From contig NZ_FOYV01000001.1 of NCBI RefSeq assembly GCF_900115175.1, forward strand, positions 310,001-374,000: a DNA stretch of 64,000 nt. Direction: 5' to 3'. Positions within the stretch are counted from its first letter, which is position 1; each line of letters begins with the position of its first letter. Shown piece by piece: positions 1-9,061 of this stretch. The notes under the pieces are model-generated. The model ran no database searches. It saw nothing but the letters and a program-made list of their open reading frames with translations, and was not told the DNA's origin. The translations under genes and the position numbers were made by a program. This stretch comes from Marinobacter gudaonensis (GTDB lineage: Bacteria > Pseudomonadota > Gammaproteobacteria > Pseudomonadales > Oleiphilaceae).

Positions 1-506
1 ACGCCGTTAAGCGCCATGCGCAGCGCCTGAGTGGCATTAGGACCATGCTGGTTGAGCTCGTCGCGAACAATCGCCAGCACCTGACGCTTGGCCGGAACCA
101 GCTCGTTCCGAAACGCATTGATGTATTCCCGTGTGGTCGATTCGATGCGATCGACGAGCTCGGCAGCCGCCGGATCGGCGATCTGCTCCTGGGCCCGGGT
201 CATCACGCCATTAAATTCCTGCTCCAGTTCGTCAAAGTGGGTGAGGGCCTCCTCGTGGCCTGACGAGTAGTAATCGAACACCCGCAGACGCATCCGGTAG
301 ACGCTGATAACGGACTCCGTGCCGATGGCGGTATCGGGCGCCAGATCCCGGGCGACGGTATTCATTCGCCGGTCCAGTTCCTGGAACTCATAGACACTGA
401 AAAACGTGACCGCGGCAAACAGCAGCAGGATGAAAACGGGGGCAATCAGCAGCTTTCCGGGAACACCCAGTTTGCGCTCAATGGATGCGAAGGCAGAGGA
501 GGCCAA
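1..506 (-). CDS. Methyl-accepting chemotaxis protein, N-terminal part (runs off the window)
   Basis: Only the first 168 codons are present, read leftward off position 1. A TTG at 504-506 preceded by AAAGGA at good spacing is the best start; no ATG fits. The protein opens with a short cytoplasmic leader and one membrane segment at about residues 14-36 (LLIAPVFILLLFAAVTFFSV). An extracytoplasmic, mostly helical region follows, rich in Glu/Arg/Asp, of the four-helix or HBM sensor kind found in chemoreceptors. The HAMP and signalling domains would lie outside the window, so the chemoreceptor call is inference from the N-terminal architecture. The ligand cannot be guessed. Confidence 0.6.
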   Translation of the reverse strand, partial: MASSAFASIERKLGVPGKLLIAPVFILLLFAAVTFFSVYEFQELDRRMNTVARDLAPDTAIGTESVISVYRMRLRVFDYYSSGHEEALTHFDELEQEFNGVMTRAQEQIADPAAAELVDRIESTTREYINAFRNELVPAKRQVLAIVRDELNQHGPNATQALRMALNG

Positions 507-649
507 AGTGTGATCCTTTCTGAAGTTGTTTTCACGGATATCGGCAGCGCCAACAAAACCTGAAGCTTTACGTTCGAGTTCTTATTCCGGCGCATCGGCT
601 GTTTTGAGTATTGCACTGTTTCCACAGAAAGTGTCTTTCTCCCAGGTGT

Positions 650-2494
650 TCAGGAGGGCGCCACGTCGGCTCTGGGGTTGCGCGGATAGTACCTATCGGG
701 CAGGCGCTCGATGTGGGGGAAGAAACGGGTGTCCTTGTAGGGCATCTTCATATACCCGGACACCCCCAGACCGGTGATCTGCTCCACGGCGGACAGGATC
801 TCATCCAGCAGCTGGCTGAATTCCGCCTCCCGATCCGGGTCCAGCAGCCGGTAGTGGCTGTGGATCTTCAGGTGCCGGGGCAGCGCCTCGAAGATGATCA
901 TGCCGGTGTGATGGATATCGTTCAGGGCCTCCAGGGCCTGGATGATGGTATCTGGCAGTACCAGGAACTCCTCCGGGTCCGGGCCGTCCTCGAAGTAGGA
1001 GTGCACGCGGGATTCATCTTCCACCTCGGGAGCGGCGCTCACTTCGTAGTGCAGCTTGAGATCCGGCTCTATGCGGAAGGGCTGGCTGGGGTCGTCCCGG
1101 TCAACGTGCAGGGTGTTGCGGGCATTGAACAGGCAGCTCTTGAAAATGCCCTTGCGGTAAATCGCCTGGGCCAGATACACCATGTTATTGACCGCCTGAA
1201 CAAAGGCGGATTTCAGGGCCGGGTCGTGCAGGTTCAGGGAGGTGTCTATGTAGATGCCGTCGGTTTCCCAGCGTACCGCGAGCCCGCCTTCTACCGGGTA
1301 GCGGCCGAGGCGACTGACGGCGGCCAGAAAGGCCTTTTCGGTTTCGCCCATGCCCTGCATGAAGTTCTTGTAGTAACGATCGAGCTGCACGTCGTTCACA
1401 TCGCTCAGGGTTTCCGGGGCGCCTTCCTCCCGCAGGAAGGATTTGCGGGAGCTGTAGACCACGGTGTCGATCTCCTGGTCAGACGCGCGGACCCACACCG
1501 GCACCTGGGGCGGCACTGGCGGTTCCCGCAGATCGATCATGACCGTGCGAGCCATGCGCGGCATTTCCCGCAGGTAGTAGTCTCCGGCCCTGCGACGGGT
1601 TTCGGGATCCGGCGAGAGCATGCCATCGAGCATGCGCGCGAACTCCATGGGCAAGCCCAGGGAGGTGGCGGGAATCGCCCGGTGGCCAAAGCGGCATGAC
1701 TGGGCCGAGGCCAGGGCATAGAGGGTGCCGGCGGCGCCCTGTTCGTCGAATCGTGGAGACGACAGGCCGCCGTTGAGTTGCTCCTCGCCGATGAAATACA
1801 CATCCCCGAGCCGGGCATTGGTCTGCTGCAGGTTGTCGGACATCAGCTCCATCACGTTCGCGGTGATGAACTGCTGGTTAGCGTCGAGTTGGGCGAACAC
1901 CGAGGAGCCCCAGTCGATCAGGGCAACGTTTTCGGTGCGGTCATCAAATACGAGGTTGGAGGGTTTGATATCGCCATGCACGATCGGGCGCCCGGCCGGG
2001 CCGTTCTCGCGCCGCAGGCAGCGCAGGATATCGGCAATCTGGTCGGCAATACGAATGATCAGCCGAGGTTTGAGACGTCCTTCCTGCAGGGATACTTCTT
2101 CCAGATTCAGACCTGCAGCCCGCTCCATCACCAGGATGGGCTGGTTATTGGCACGCTGGTAGGAGATTAACCGGGGAACCCGGGGGTGTCGGACCTGCTC
2201 AAGAATGTAGGCTTCGTCTTCCAGGCGGTCCTGGAGGTGTTGGGGCAGGTTGATCCGGGTGAACTTGAACACATGCTCCGGGCCCTGGGAGCTGGGTGTA
2301 GGCAGGCGACCCGCGAATACGAATCCGTAGGCACCCTTGCCAATCAGTTCGATATCGCGGTAGCCGAGCTGGCGGAGCTGGGCGGCGCAGAGCGCCACCC
2401 AGTCCTTGAGCTTTTTGGCATCGTCATGGCTGAGCAGGTAGATCGACTGCTCTTCCGGTATGTAGAACTGCTGAAGAGGTTTCTGCTGCACCAT
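650..2494 (-). CDS. Hanks-type serine/threonine protein kinase, last gene of the bkd operon
   Basis: A 614-residue protein with an N-terminal eukaryotic-like kinase domain (about 45-310). The glycine loop GKGAYG is at 52-57, the likely ATP lysine K77, a candidate helix-C glutamate E94, the catalytic loop HGDIKPSN at 173-180, and DWG replaces DFG at 194-196. All residues needed for catalysis appear present. The C-terminal 300 residues match nothing I recognise and show no membrane segment, so the protein is cytoplasmic. The ATG at 2494 lies 9 nt after the bkdB stop; a TTG at 2500 is an alternative. The tight spacing implies co-transcription with the branched-chain dehydrogenase genes. Substrate unknown; E1 alpha is an attractive guess. 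Confidence 0.8.
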   Translation of the reverse strand: MVQQKPLQQFYIPEEQSIYLLSHDDAKKLKDWVALCAAQLRQLGYRDIELIGKGAYGFVFAGRLPTPSSQGPEHVFKFTRINLPQHLQDRLEDEAYILEQVRHPRVPRLISYQRANNQPILVMERAAGLNLEEVSLQEGRLKPRLIIRIADQIADILRCLRRENGPAGRPIVHGDIKPSNLVFDDRTENVALIDWGSSVFAQLDANQQFITANVMELMSDNLQQTNARLGDVYFIGEEQLNGGLSSPRFDEQGAAGTLYALASAQSCRFGHRAIPATSLGLPMEFARMLDGMLSPDPETRRRAGDYYLREMPRMARTVMIDLREPPVPPQVPVWVRASDQEIDTVVYSSRKSFLREEGAPETLSDVNDVQLDRYYKNFMQGMGETEKAFLAAVSRLGRYPVEGGLAVRWETDGIYIDTSLNLHDPALKSAFVQAVNNMVYLAQAIYRKGIFKSCLFNARNTLHVDRDDPSQPFRIEPDLKLHYEVSAAPEVEDESRVHSYFEDGPDPEEFLVLPDTIIQALEALNDIHHTGMIIFEALPRHLKIHSHYRLLDPDREAEFSQLLDEILSAVEQITGLGVSGYMKMPYKDTRFFPHIERLPDRYYPRNPRADVAPS

Positions 2495-2503
2495 GACCAA
2501 CCG

Positions 2504-4105
2504 TTAGCCCATATGCAGCAGCATCGTCTGCGGCGCTTCCAGGTAGCCCTTCCAGCGGTTGCAGAAGCGGGCAATGGTGCCGCCATCGATGATGCGGTGG
2601 TCCCCGGCCCAGCTGACCGTCATGATCGCCCGTTCCACCACCTGGCCATTGGCATCGAACCGCGGCAGCTTCTGGGTTCGGCCCAGGGCTACAATCGCCA
2701 CCTCCGGTGCGTTAATGATGGGGGCCGCGTAGGTGCCGCCCAGCGCGCCGATGTTGGAGATCGTGATGGTGCCGCCCTTCAGGTCCTCCTGGCTGACCCG
2801 ACCGGACCGTGCCGCCTCGGTGAGCCGGGAGACTTCGTCGGCGATACCCAGCAGGGTCCGCTGTTCCACGTTCTTCACGTTCGGCACCACCAGGCCTGCC
2901 TTGCCGTCCACGGCCATGCCGATGTTGCAGTGGGGCAGGTAGTGGATCTCCGAGACATCCGCGTTGATGCGGCTGTTGAGCACGGGGAATTCCTGGATGG
3001 CCAGCGCCATGGCCTTCATCACAAAGGGCATCAGTGTGAGCCTTGAACCCCGGGCTTCGGCGTCGGGTTTGAGCTTTTCCCGCAGGGCCAGCAGGTCGGT
3101 TACGTCGATGTCCTCACTGTAGATAAAGTGGGGAATGGTGCTGGCCGATTGGGTCATGCTCCGTACCATGGCCGCCTGCATGCCCTTGATGGGCTCGACG
3201 CGCACCTCTGCTTCGCCTTGCGGGCGAAGCGACCCGGTAGCCGCCGGTTGCGCCTTGTCGGCAGTGGCTTTCCCTGAGTCTTTCGACTTGGGTTGCTCCA
3301 GGTGGGCCAGCACATCCGCCTTCAGTACCCGGCCGTCTTTACCGGACCCGGCAATGTCTGCCAGGTTCAGCTCATGCTCACGCACCAGGCGCCGAACCGC
3401 CGGACTGGCCGGAATCCGCTGGCGATGGGTGCCATTGACTGCTCTGGACGGTGGCGTTGCAGTATCCGGTTGCGGCTGCGATTCGGCCTTCCGGGGCGCT
3501 GACGCCTCGCCTGACTCCTCGCGCTCGCGGGGAATGAAGGCAAACAGAGGGGAGTGAACCCGGGCCATGGCCTGCTGCTCGTGGTAGAGCTTGGTGATGC
3601 GGCCGGCCTTGGGGGCAGTAATCTCTACCATAGCCTTGTCGGTCATAACGTCGACCACGGGCTGGTCTTCTTCAATGTCGTCACCTTCGGCGACGCGCCA
3701 TTCCACCACTTCGCACTCCACAATGCCCTCGCCAATATCGGGCAAAATGAAGTCTTCGGTGGCGTCATCGCTGGAATTGCCCGAGCTTGCGGGTTTGGGA
3801 GCCGGTTCGGCCCTCTCAACGTCTGTCGGTTGCTCTGTGCTCGCCGCTTCGTTGGATTCAGCAGGCTCGCCTTCCTCTACCAACTCGAACAGCGGCGCGT
3901 GCACTTTCGCGATGTCGCCTTCCTTGTGGTAGAGGCGGGTGACACGGCCCTTGTAGGGAGCGGGGATTTCCACCAGGGCCTTATCGGTCATTACCTCTGC
4001 CACAGGCTGGTCTTCCTCGATGATGTCGCCCTCGCTGACCAGCCATTTGACCAGTTCACATTCCACGATACCTTCGCCGATATCGGGCAGTATAAAATCA
4101 CTCAT
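2504..4105 (-). CDS. bkdB: Branched-chain alpha-keto acid dehydrogenase E2 (lipoyl acyltransferase) with two lipoyl domains
   Basis: A 533-residue E2 core enzyme that transfers the branched acyl group from E1 to CoA. Two tandem lipoyl domains are visible: DKA with lipoyl-Lys at 42 and again at 157, separated by a Pro/Ala/Glu-rich linker. A peripheral-subunit-binding domain follows (IPASPAVRRLVREHELNLAD, about 225-265). The catalytic acyltransferase domain carries the DHRxxDG signature (GDHRIIDGG) near residue 500. Most bacterial BCKDH E2 proteins carry a single lipoyl domain, so the duplication is a small oddity. The gene lies 26 nt after bkdA2. No E3 gene is in the cluster, so the complex must borrow lipoamide dehydrogenase from elsewhere. 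Confidence 0.93.
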   Translation of the reverse strand: MSDFILPDIGEGIVECELVKWLVSEGDIIEEDQPVAEVMTDKALVEIPAPYKGRVTRLYHKEGDIAKVHAPLFELVEEGEPAESNEAASTEQPTDVERAEPAPKPASSGNSSDDATEDFILPDIGEGIVECEVVEWRVAEGDDIEEDQPVVDVMTDKAMVEITAPKAGRITKLYHEQQAMARVHSPLFAFIPREREESGEASAPRKAESQPQPDTATPPSRAVNGTHRQRIPASPAVRRLVREHELNLADIAGSGKDGRVLKADVLAHLEQPKSKDSGKATADKAQPAATGSLRPQGEAEVRVEPIKGMQAAMVRSMTQSASTIPHFIYSEDIDVTDLLALREKLKPDAEARGSRLTLMPFVMKAMALAIQEFPVLNSRINADVSEIHYLPHCNIGMAVDGKAGLVVPNVKNVEQRTLLGIADEVSRLTEAARSGRVSQEDLKGGTITISNIGALGGTYAAPIINAPEVAIVALGRTQKLPRFDANGQVVERAIMTVSWAGDHRIIDGGTIARFCNRWKGYLEAPQTMLLHMG

Positions 4106-4131
4106 TGCAGCTCTCCTGTCCTGATATCAGC

Positions 4132-5109
4132 CTAGAATTCCACGCTCGCCCTGATGGCCTCGTAGACCTTCAGGTGATTGGGCAGGTGCTCCTTTTCCAG
4201 CACCAGCGGGAAGGGGGTGTCCATCCCGGTTACCCGCGCGATGGGGGATTCCAGATACAGGAAACAGCGCTCCTGGATAGTGGCGGCGATTTCGCCGGCA
4301 AATCCGCCGGTCAGGGGTGCCTCGTGGGTCACCACCAGGCGCCCGGTCTTGAACACAGAATTGGCCACGGTTTCCACGTCCCAGGGCAGAATGGTCCGCA
4401 GGTCGATCACCTCGCAGGAAATGCCTTCTTTCTCCGCCCGCTCCACGGCCTGGTCGATCACTTCCATCTGGGCACCCCAGCCAAGCACCGTCACATCGGT
4501 GCCTTCCTTGGTAATTTCCGCTTCGCTCAGGGGCAGGCGGTAGTCTTCATCAGGCACTTCGCCGACCGAGGCACGGTAGAGACGCTTGGGCTCGAAGAAC
4601 AGCACCGGGTTGGGGTCGTGGATGGCCGCTAGCAGCAGGCCCTTGGCCTGGTGCGGATTGCGTGGCACCACAATTTTCAGGCCCGGGGTGTGGGCAAAAT
4701 AGGCTTCCGGTGACTGCGAGTGGTACAGACCGCCGGCAATGCCGCCGCCGTAAGGAGCCCGGATGGTCAGGCCGCCCACGTTGAACAGGTTGCCAGAGCG
4801 GTACCGGTACTTCGCCGATTCGTTCACGATCTGGTCGAAGGCCGGGAAGATGTAGTCGGCGAACTGAATCTCCGCCACCGGCACCGACCCCTGGGCCGCG
4901 AGGCCGTTGGCAAAGCCGATGATGCCCTGTTCCACCAGGGGCGTGTTGAAGCAGCGGGCCTTGCCGTACTTCTGCTGGAGGTTGCTGGTGGCCCGGAACA
5001 CGCCGCCGAATACGCCGACGTCCTCACCAAAACACAGCACCCGCTCGTCGGCCGCCATGGCCGTATCCAGGGCGTTGTTGATGGCCTGGAGCATGTTCAT
5101 CTTGCTCAT
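4132..5109 (-). CDS. bkdA2: Branched-chain 2-oxoacid dehydrogenase E1 beta subunit
   Basis: A 325-residue E1 beta subunit (transketolase pyrimidine-binding plus C-terminal domains) that pairs with E1 alpha to decarboxylate the 2-keto acids of valine, leucine and isoleucine. Typical stretches are [29 protein letters not shown], and the C-terminal [14 protein letters not shown]. The start at 5109 is fixed by AGGGAGGAG just upstream; the open frame extends to 5229 but that part is a shadow of bkdA1. The ATG lies immediately after the bkdA1 stop, so the two subunits are translationally coupled. Confidence 0.94.
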   Translation of the reverse strand: MSKMNMLQAINNALDTAMAADERVLCFGEDVGVFGGVFRATSNLQQKYGKARCFNTPLVEQGIIGFANGLAAQGSVPVAEIQFADYIFPAFDQIVNESAKYRYRSGNLFNVGGLTIRAPYGGGIAGGLYHSQSPEAYFAHTPGLKIVVPRNPHQAKGLLLAAIHDPNPVLFFEPKRLYRASVGEVPDEDYRLPLSEAEITKEGTDVTVLGWGAQMEVIDQAVERAEKEGISCEVIDLRTILPWDVETVANSVFKTGRLVVTHEAPLTGGFAGEIAATIQERCFLYLESPIARVTGMDTPFPLVLEKEHLPNHLKVYEAIRASVEF

Positions 5110-5110
5110 A

Positions 5111-6295
5111 TCATGCTCCTCCCTTGGCGTGTTCGGCACTCTTCGGGTATTCGTCCGGATAACGACGAATGTGGGCCTTGAGCTTGTCGAACTGTTCGGC
5201 GAGTGAGGCTGGCACCTCGTCGTAGACATCGGTCACCAGCGATTCGAGTGGGGGAGGCGGTCGCTTCTGGGCTCGCTTCATGGTTTCCAGTACCTCCCGG
5301 CGCATGGATTCCTGGAGCTGCTTTTCTTCATCCTCGCTCCACCATTTCTTGCTTTCCAGCCACAGGCGCATGCGCAGGATCGGGTCTTTCTCACGCCACA
5401 CGGCCTCCTCGTCCTTGCTGCGATAGCCGGACGGGTCGTCGGACGAGGAGTGGGCGGCCAGTCGATAACTCATGGCCTCGATCAGGACCGGGCGGTTGTG
5501 CTCGACCGCCATGGCGCGGGCGGCACGGGTGGCTTCGTACATGGCCAGCACGTCGTTGCCGTCTACCCGGATTACGTCCATCTTGTAGCCGTAGGCCCGG
5601 GGTGCCACGCCGTCGGCGGCAAACTGCTCGGCGGCAGGGGTGGAAATGGCGTATCCGTTGTTCCGGCACAGGAAAATCACCGGTACGCGATGCACCGCCG
5701 CCATGTTCAGAGCCGCGTGGAAATCGCCCTCGGAAGCCGCGCCTTCACCAAAATAGGTGATGGTGCAATGGCCGTCGCCGGCCATTTTCTGGCCATAGGC
5801 GTAGCCGGTGGCCTGGGGAATCTGGGTGGCCAGTGGCGAGGAAATGGTCATGTAGTTGAGCTTTTTCGAACCGTAGTGCACCGGCATCTGCCGGCCCTTG
5901 CCGTAATCCTGCTCGTTGCCGAACAGCTGGTTCATGAACTCGTCGATGGTGAAGCCCCGATAGGCGAGGGCGCCCTGTTCACGGTACTGGGCCATGATCA
6001 TGTCGCCATCATCCAGTGCTGCGGCGCTGCCGATCACGGCGGCTTCCTCGCCGGTGCACTGCATGTAGAAGCTCAAGCGGCCCTGGCGCTGGGCGGCCAG
6101 CATGCGCTCATCAAGGATCCGGGTGGTGAGCATGGCCCGGTAGATTCGAAGGGCCTTGTCTTTGTCCAGATCAGGAGCCTTGGCCCCCTTATAGAGCTTG
6201 CCGTCTTGCTTGAGCAGTTTGAACGTGGGAATACGGAATTCCGCACCGTCGGTAAATACCGGGGAGTACGCAACTTTTGACTTTGTTGTTGTCAT
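5111..6295 (-). CDS. bkdA1: Branched-chain 2-oxoacid dehydrogenase E1 alpha subunit
   Basis: A 394-residue thiamine-diphosphate-dependent E1 alpha. The ThDP motif begins [18 protein letters not shown] and ends at CRNN. QMPVHYG and [14 protein letters not shown] are typical of branched-chain rather than pyruvate enzymes and are very close to the mitochondrial type. The loop [15 protein letters not shown] keeps both serines that are phosphorylated in the animal enzyme. Start 6295 has AGAGGA upstream. First gene of the operon bkdA1-bkdA2-bkdB-kinase. Confidence 0.94.
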   Translation of the reverse strand: MTTTKSKVAYSPVFTDGAEFRIPTFKLLKQDGKLYKGAKAPDLDKDKALRIYRAMLTTRILDERMLAAQRQGRLSFYMQCTGEEAAVIGSAAALDDGDMIMAQYREQGALAYRGFTIDEFMNQLFGNEQDYGKGRQMPVHYGSKKLNYMTISSPLATQIPQATGYAYGQKMAGDGHCTITYFGEGAASEGDFHAALNMAAVHRVPVIFLCRNNGYAISTPAAEQFAADGVAPRAYGYKMDVIRVDGNDVLAMYEATRAARAMAVEHNRPVLIEAMSYRLAAHSSSDDPSGYRSKDEEAVWREKDPILRMRLWLESKKWWSEDEEKQLQESMRREVLETMKRAQKRPPPPLESLVTDVYDEVPASLAEQFDKLKAHIRRYPDEYPKSAEHAKGGA

Positions 6296-6626
6296 AATCC
6301 TCTTCCTGGGGTAATGGCCTGAGGAACAAAACACGCCTTGTGGGCATGTCGTTAAATGTCAGTGTAGACAGTCCTGAAGAATCTGGTGTGATGCTTCGGA
6401 ACAGGGTTACCTTAACGTAAACTGCGCTTTTAGGGTAGGCCGCCGCGCAGATTCGTTAATGGCGAGATCGGGGTATACCGAAACCGCAGTATGGATTTTG
6501 ATACAGAATTGCCTTGCGACCGTAACCGCCTACAGATCCCGTTAATTTCCGCCAGATGTCGGAAGCGTGATAAATTCAGCATCCGCAACGGGATTGGAAC
6601 ACATTGGAACGGGTGAGACTTTCTGT
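6296..6626. other. Divergent promoter region between bkdA1 and mqo
   Basis: Gap of 331 bases separating the leftward bkd operon from rightward mqo. Apart from the LiuR-like palindrome at 6406-6422 I see no gene, repeat or convincing hairpin. A reading frame entering mqo from 6567 lacks a ribosome site and is taken as untranslated leader. Confidence 0.6.
6406..6422 (-). promoter_or_regulatory. Putative LiuR-type operator upstream of bkdA1
   Basis: Read on the minus strand this is GTTTACGTTAAGGTAAC, an imperfect palindrome about 110 bp upstream of the bkdA1 start. It differs at about two positions from the TTTACGTTAACGTAAA type of box that I recall for LiuR, the MerR-family regulator of branched-chain amino acid degradation in gammaproteobacteria. 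No liuR gene is in the window, so the assignment rests on the motif and the target operon. Confidence 0.5.
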
Positions 6627-8081
6627 ATGAACGTAACGATCATTGGCGCAGGGATTATGGGCACCACTTTTGCCGTACTGGCGAAGGAACTGGCGCCCGA
6701 GCTGGATGTGACCATCCTTGAACGGCTGGATGGCCCAGGGGCGGGCAACTCGTGGGTATTCAATAACGCGGGCACTGGCCATGAGGCCAACTGCGAACTG
6801 AATTACACCCCGGTGGATGAAGAGGTTATCTCGGTTGAGAAGGCTCTCAAGATCCACGCCCAGTTCAACGTGGCCAAACAGTTCTGGGCCTATCTGGTGG
6901 AGAAGGGCGCGATCAAGGAACCAAAAACCTTCATCAATCGCACCAAGCACTGCACTATCGTGTCTGAGCCCTCAATTCCGGAGCTCAAACTGCGTTACAA
7001 GGAGATGTCGGCCCACCACTTTTTCGAGCAGATGCGCTTCTCTGAGGATTTCGACGAGATCAAGAGCTGGATCCCGTTCACCATGGAAGAGCGTCCGCGT
7101 TCGGACAAAATGGCCGCCACGGTGATTGAAACCGGCACGGACGTGAACTTCGGCGCACTGACCGAACAGATGGCGGAATACGCCGTGAAAACGCTGGGCG
7201 TGAAGATCGAATACGGCACGCACGTGAAGCGAGTGCACCGGAGCCCGTCGGGTAGCTGGCTGATCGAGACCGAGCGTCGCGGTTCACCGGTCCGGCACAA
7301 AGCCGACGTTCTTTTCGTTGGGGCAGGTGGTGGTGCGTTCCCCATCTTGAAGAAAAGCCACCTGCCGTTTGCGCGGCGTTTTACCGGCTTCCCGGTGGGC
7401 GGCCGTTTCCTGCAGGCGCCGATCACCGCCGAGCAGGCAGAGCAGTACCGGGCGAAAACCTACGGCAAAGCCAAAGTGGGGGCCCCGCCCATGTCTGTGC
7501 CCCATCTGGACCTGCGGGTGGCCGATGGCCAGTATTACCTGCTGTTTGGGCCGTTCGCTTCCTTCAAGCCCGTTCTGGAGCGTGGAAGAGGTTTTCTGGA
7601 CTACCTGAAGTCCATGCGCCTGCACGACATCCCCAGCCTGTTGAACGTCGCCATCGAGCACTTCCCGCTCGTGAAATACCTGGTGTCGGAGACCTTCAAG
7701 GGCGAGAAAAGCATGTTCGAGGAGCTGGAAAGCTTTGCGCCCGGCATGAGCAAGAAGTTCGACTGGAAGCCGGTCGAGGCAGGCCAGCGGGTACAGATTA
7801 TCCGCGACGGCGACCTGCAGATGGGCACCGAGATTCTGGTCAGCAGAGACAAGACCTACGGTACTTTGCTGGGGGCCTCTCCGGGGGCTTCGGTGTCGCC
7901 GGAGGTAATGCTGCGCTGCCTGGAACAGTTGATGCCGGATCTGTTCGGCAAGCCGGAAGCGCAGGAAAAGAAAAAGGAAATGTTCCCAGAGGACAACCTG
8001 CAGACCCTCAGCCACGACGCCGACCGCTACCGCGAAATCCGCGATCTGGTGAATGCAAGGCTTGGAATTACGCCTGAATAA
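6627..8081 (+). CDS. mqo: Malate:quinone oxidoreductase
   Basis: A 484-residue membrane-associated FAD enzyme that oxidises malate to oxaloacetate and passes electrons to quinone. The N-terminal Rossmann motif is IGAGIMG at residues 5-11, followed by the family's NSWVFNNAGTGHEANCELNYTP stretch (split here for reading: NNAGTGHEA, CELNYTP). KKSHLPF, GFPVGGRF, YGKAKVGAPPMSVPHLD and the C-terminal LLGASPGASVSPEVML are Mqo landmarks. ATG 6627 places the FAD motif at the very N-terminus; the upstream frame to 6567 looks untranslated. It faces the araC-like gene, with a shared hairpin between them. Confidence 0.95.
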   Translation: MNVTIIGAGIMGTTFAVLAKELAPELDVTILERLDGPGAGNSWVFNNAGTGHEANCELNYTPVDEEVISVEKALKIHAQFNVAKQFWAYLVEKGAIKEPKTFINRTKHCTIVSEPSIPELKLRYKEMSAHHFFEQMRFSEDFDEIKSWIPFTMEERPRSDKMAATVIETGTDVNFGALTEQMAEYAVKTLGVKIEYGTHVKRVHRSPSGSWLIETERRGSPVRHKADVLFVGAGGGAFPILKKSHLPFARRFTGFPVGGRFLQAPITAEQAEQYRAKTYGKAKVGAPPMSVPHLDLRVADGQYYLLFGPFASFKPVLERGRGFLDYLKSMRLHDIPSLLNVAIEHFPLVKYLVSETFKGEKSMFEELESFAPGMSKKFDWKPVEAGQRVQIIRDGDLQMGTEILVSRDKTYGTLLGASPGASVSPEVMLRCLEQLMPDLFGKPEAQEKKKEMFPEDNLQTLSHDADRYREIRDLVNARLGITPE

Positions 8082-8089
8082 AATGCGCT

Positions 8090-8128
8090 GAGAGGAAACC
8101 GCTAAACAGAATCCGCGGTTTCCCTCTC
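8090..8128. terminator. Bidirectional hairpin between mqo and the araC-like gene
   Basis: GAGAGGAAACCGC at 8090-8102 pairs with GCGGTTTCCCTCTC at 8115-8128, with one bulged base and a 12-nt loop. It overlaps the last codons of the leftward regulator gene. There is no clear T-run, so it may be a weak or Rho-assisted terminator for both converging transcripts. Confidence 0.5.
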
Positions 8129-9061
8129 GCCGCGCAGTAGCGAAACGTCTGCTTTCGGCGGCGCGCCAAACATCCGGCTGTATTCGCGGCTGAAGTGTGA
8201 CGGGCTCTCGTAACCGACGCGATAACTGGCAGTAGCGGCTTCGAGCCCTTCGGTCAGCATAAGCCGGCGGGCCTCGTGCAGGCGCAGCTTCTTCTGGAAT
8301 TGCAGCGGCGACATTCGCGTGACCTGCTTGAAGCTGTGGTACAGGGTGGACTCGCTCATGTTGGCGGCCTCCGCCAGTTGGCTGATTCGGAGCGGCTCCG
8401 CGTAGTGATCCTTGAGCGCCGTAATCACCGTGGATATCCGGTGTGCCTGGGTGTCGGTAGCGGCGAATTTGCGCATCCTGGAGCCCATATCGCCCACCAG
8501 TGCCCGATAGATGATTTCCCGCCGGGCCAGTGGCGCGAGGATGGGAATGTCGTCGGGTGAGTCCAGAAGTTGCAGAAGCCGGTAGAGTGCCCCCTGCATC
8601 CGCTCGTCCATCGACGAAACACAAAGACCACACTGAACTTCCGGGCAGGATTCGTTGGAATTCAGGGGAGGGGCCTTGTCTCCCAGCTCGATAATCAGCT
8701 CCGCCACCTCCTGTCTGTCGACCTTGAGCTTGGCCGCCAGGTAAGGGTGCTCAGTCGAGGCATCCACAATTCTGCCCAGCACCGGCAAGTGCACCGAGCT
8801 GGCCAGGTAGGTGAGAGGTTGGTAGGTAATCTCGCGGTCGCCAAGCTCGATGGTCTTGGTGCCCTGAATAACAAAGCACAGGGATGGTTCGTAGACACTG
8901 GAACCGCAGCTGGACGGATGATCGCACCGAATCAGCTCCAGCCCCTCAACGGCGGATCCCTGAACCCCCTGTTCTGGTGTCCATTTGCTGGCTACCCGGG
9001 CCAGCTGTTGCTGCAGGTTGAGTGTGAGATTTCCGGAAATCTCTGGAATCACGGCGGTCAT
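8102..9061 (-). CDS. AraC-family transcriptional regulator
   Basis: A 319-residue regulator with an AraC_N-type sensor half (SVYEPSLCFVIQGTKTIELG, about 50-200). The double helix-turn-helix is in the last 100 residues (LRISQLAEAANMSESTLYHS and the second helix around RVGYESPSHFSREYSRMFG). ATG 9061 has GGAGAAG at good distance; the reading frame extends to 9412 but the extension has no ribosome site and lies in the regulatory region. It is divergent from the RND efflux operon, and phased repeats lie between them, so it probably controls that operon and itself. Confidence 0.88.
   Translation of the reverse strand: MTAVIPEISGNLTLNLQQQLARVASKWTPEQGVQGSAVEGLELIRCDHPSSCGSSVYEPSLCFVIQGTKTIELGDREITYQPLTYLASSVHLPVLGRIVDASTEHPYLAAKLKVDRQEVAELIIELGDKAPPLNSNESCPEVQCGLCVSSMDERMQGALYRLLQLLDSPDDIPILAPLARREIIYRALVGDMGSRMRKFAATDTQAHRISTVITALKDHYAEPLRISQLAEAANMSESTLYHSFKQVTRMSPLQFQKKLRLHEARRLMLTEGLEAATASYRVGYESPSHFSREYSRMFGAPPKADVSLLRGERETADSV

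Noticed and set aside
611..1699. Long plus-strand reading frame of 362 codons opposite the kinase
   Set aside because: It is the antisense of a gene with clear kinase motifs, has no ribosome site and no recognisable protein pattern.
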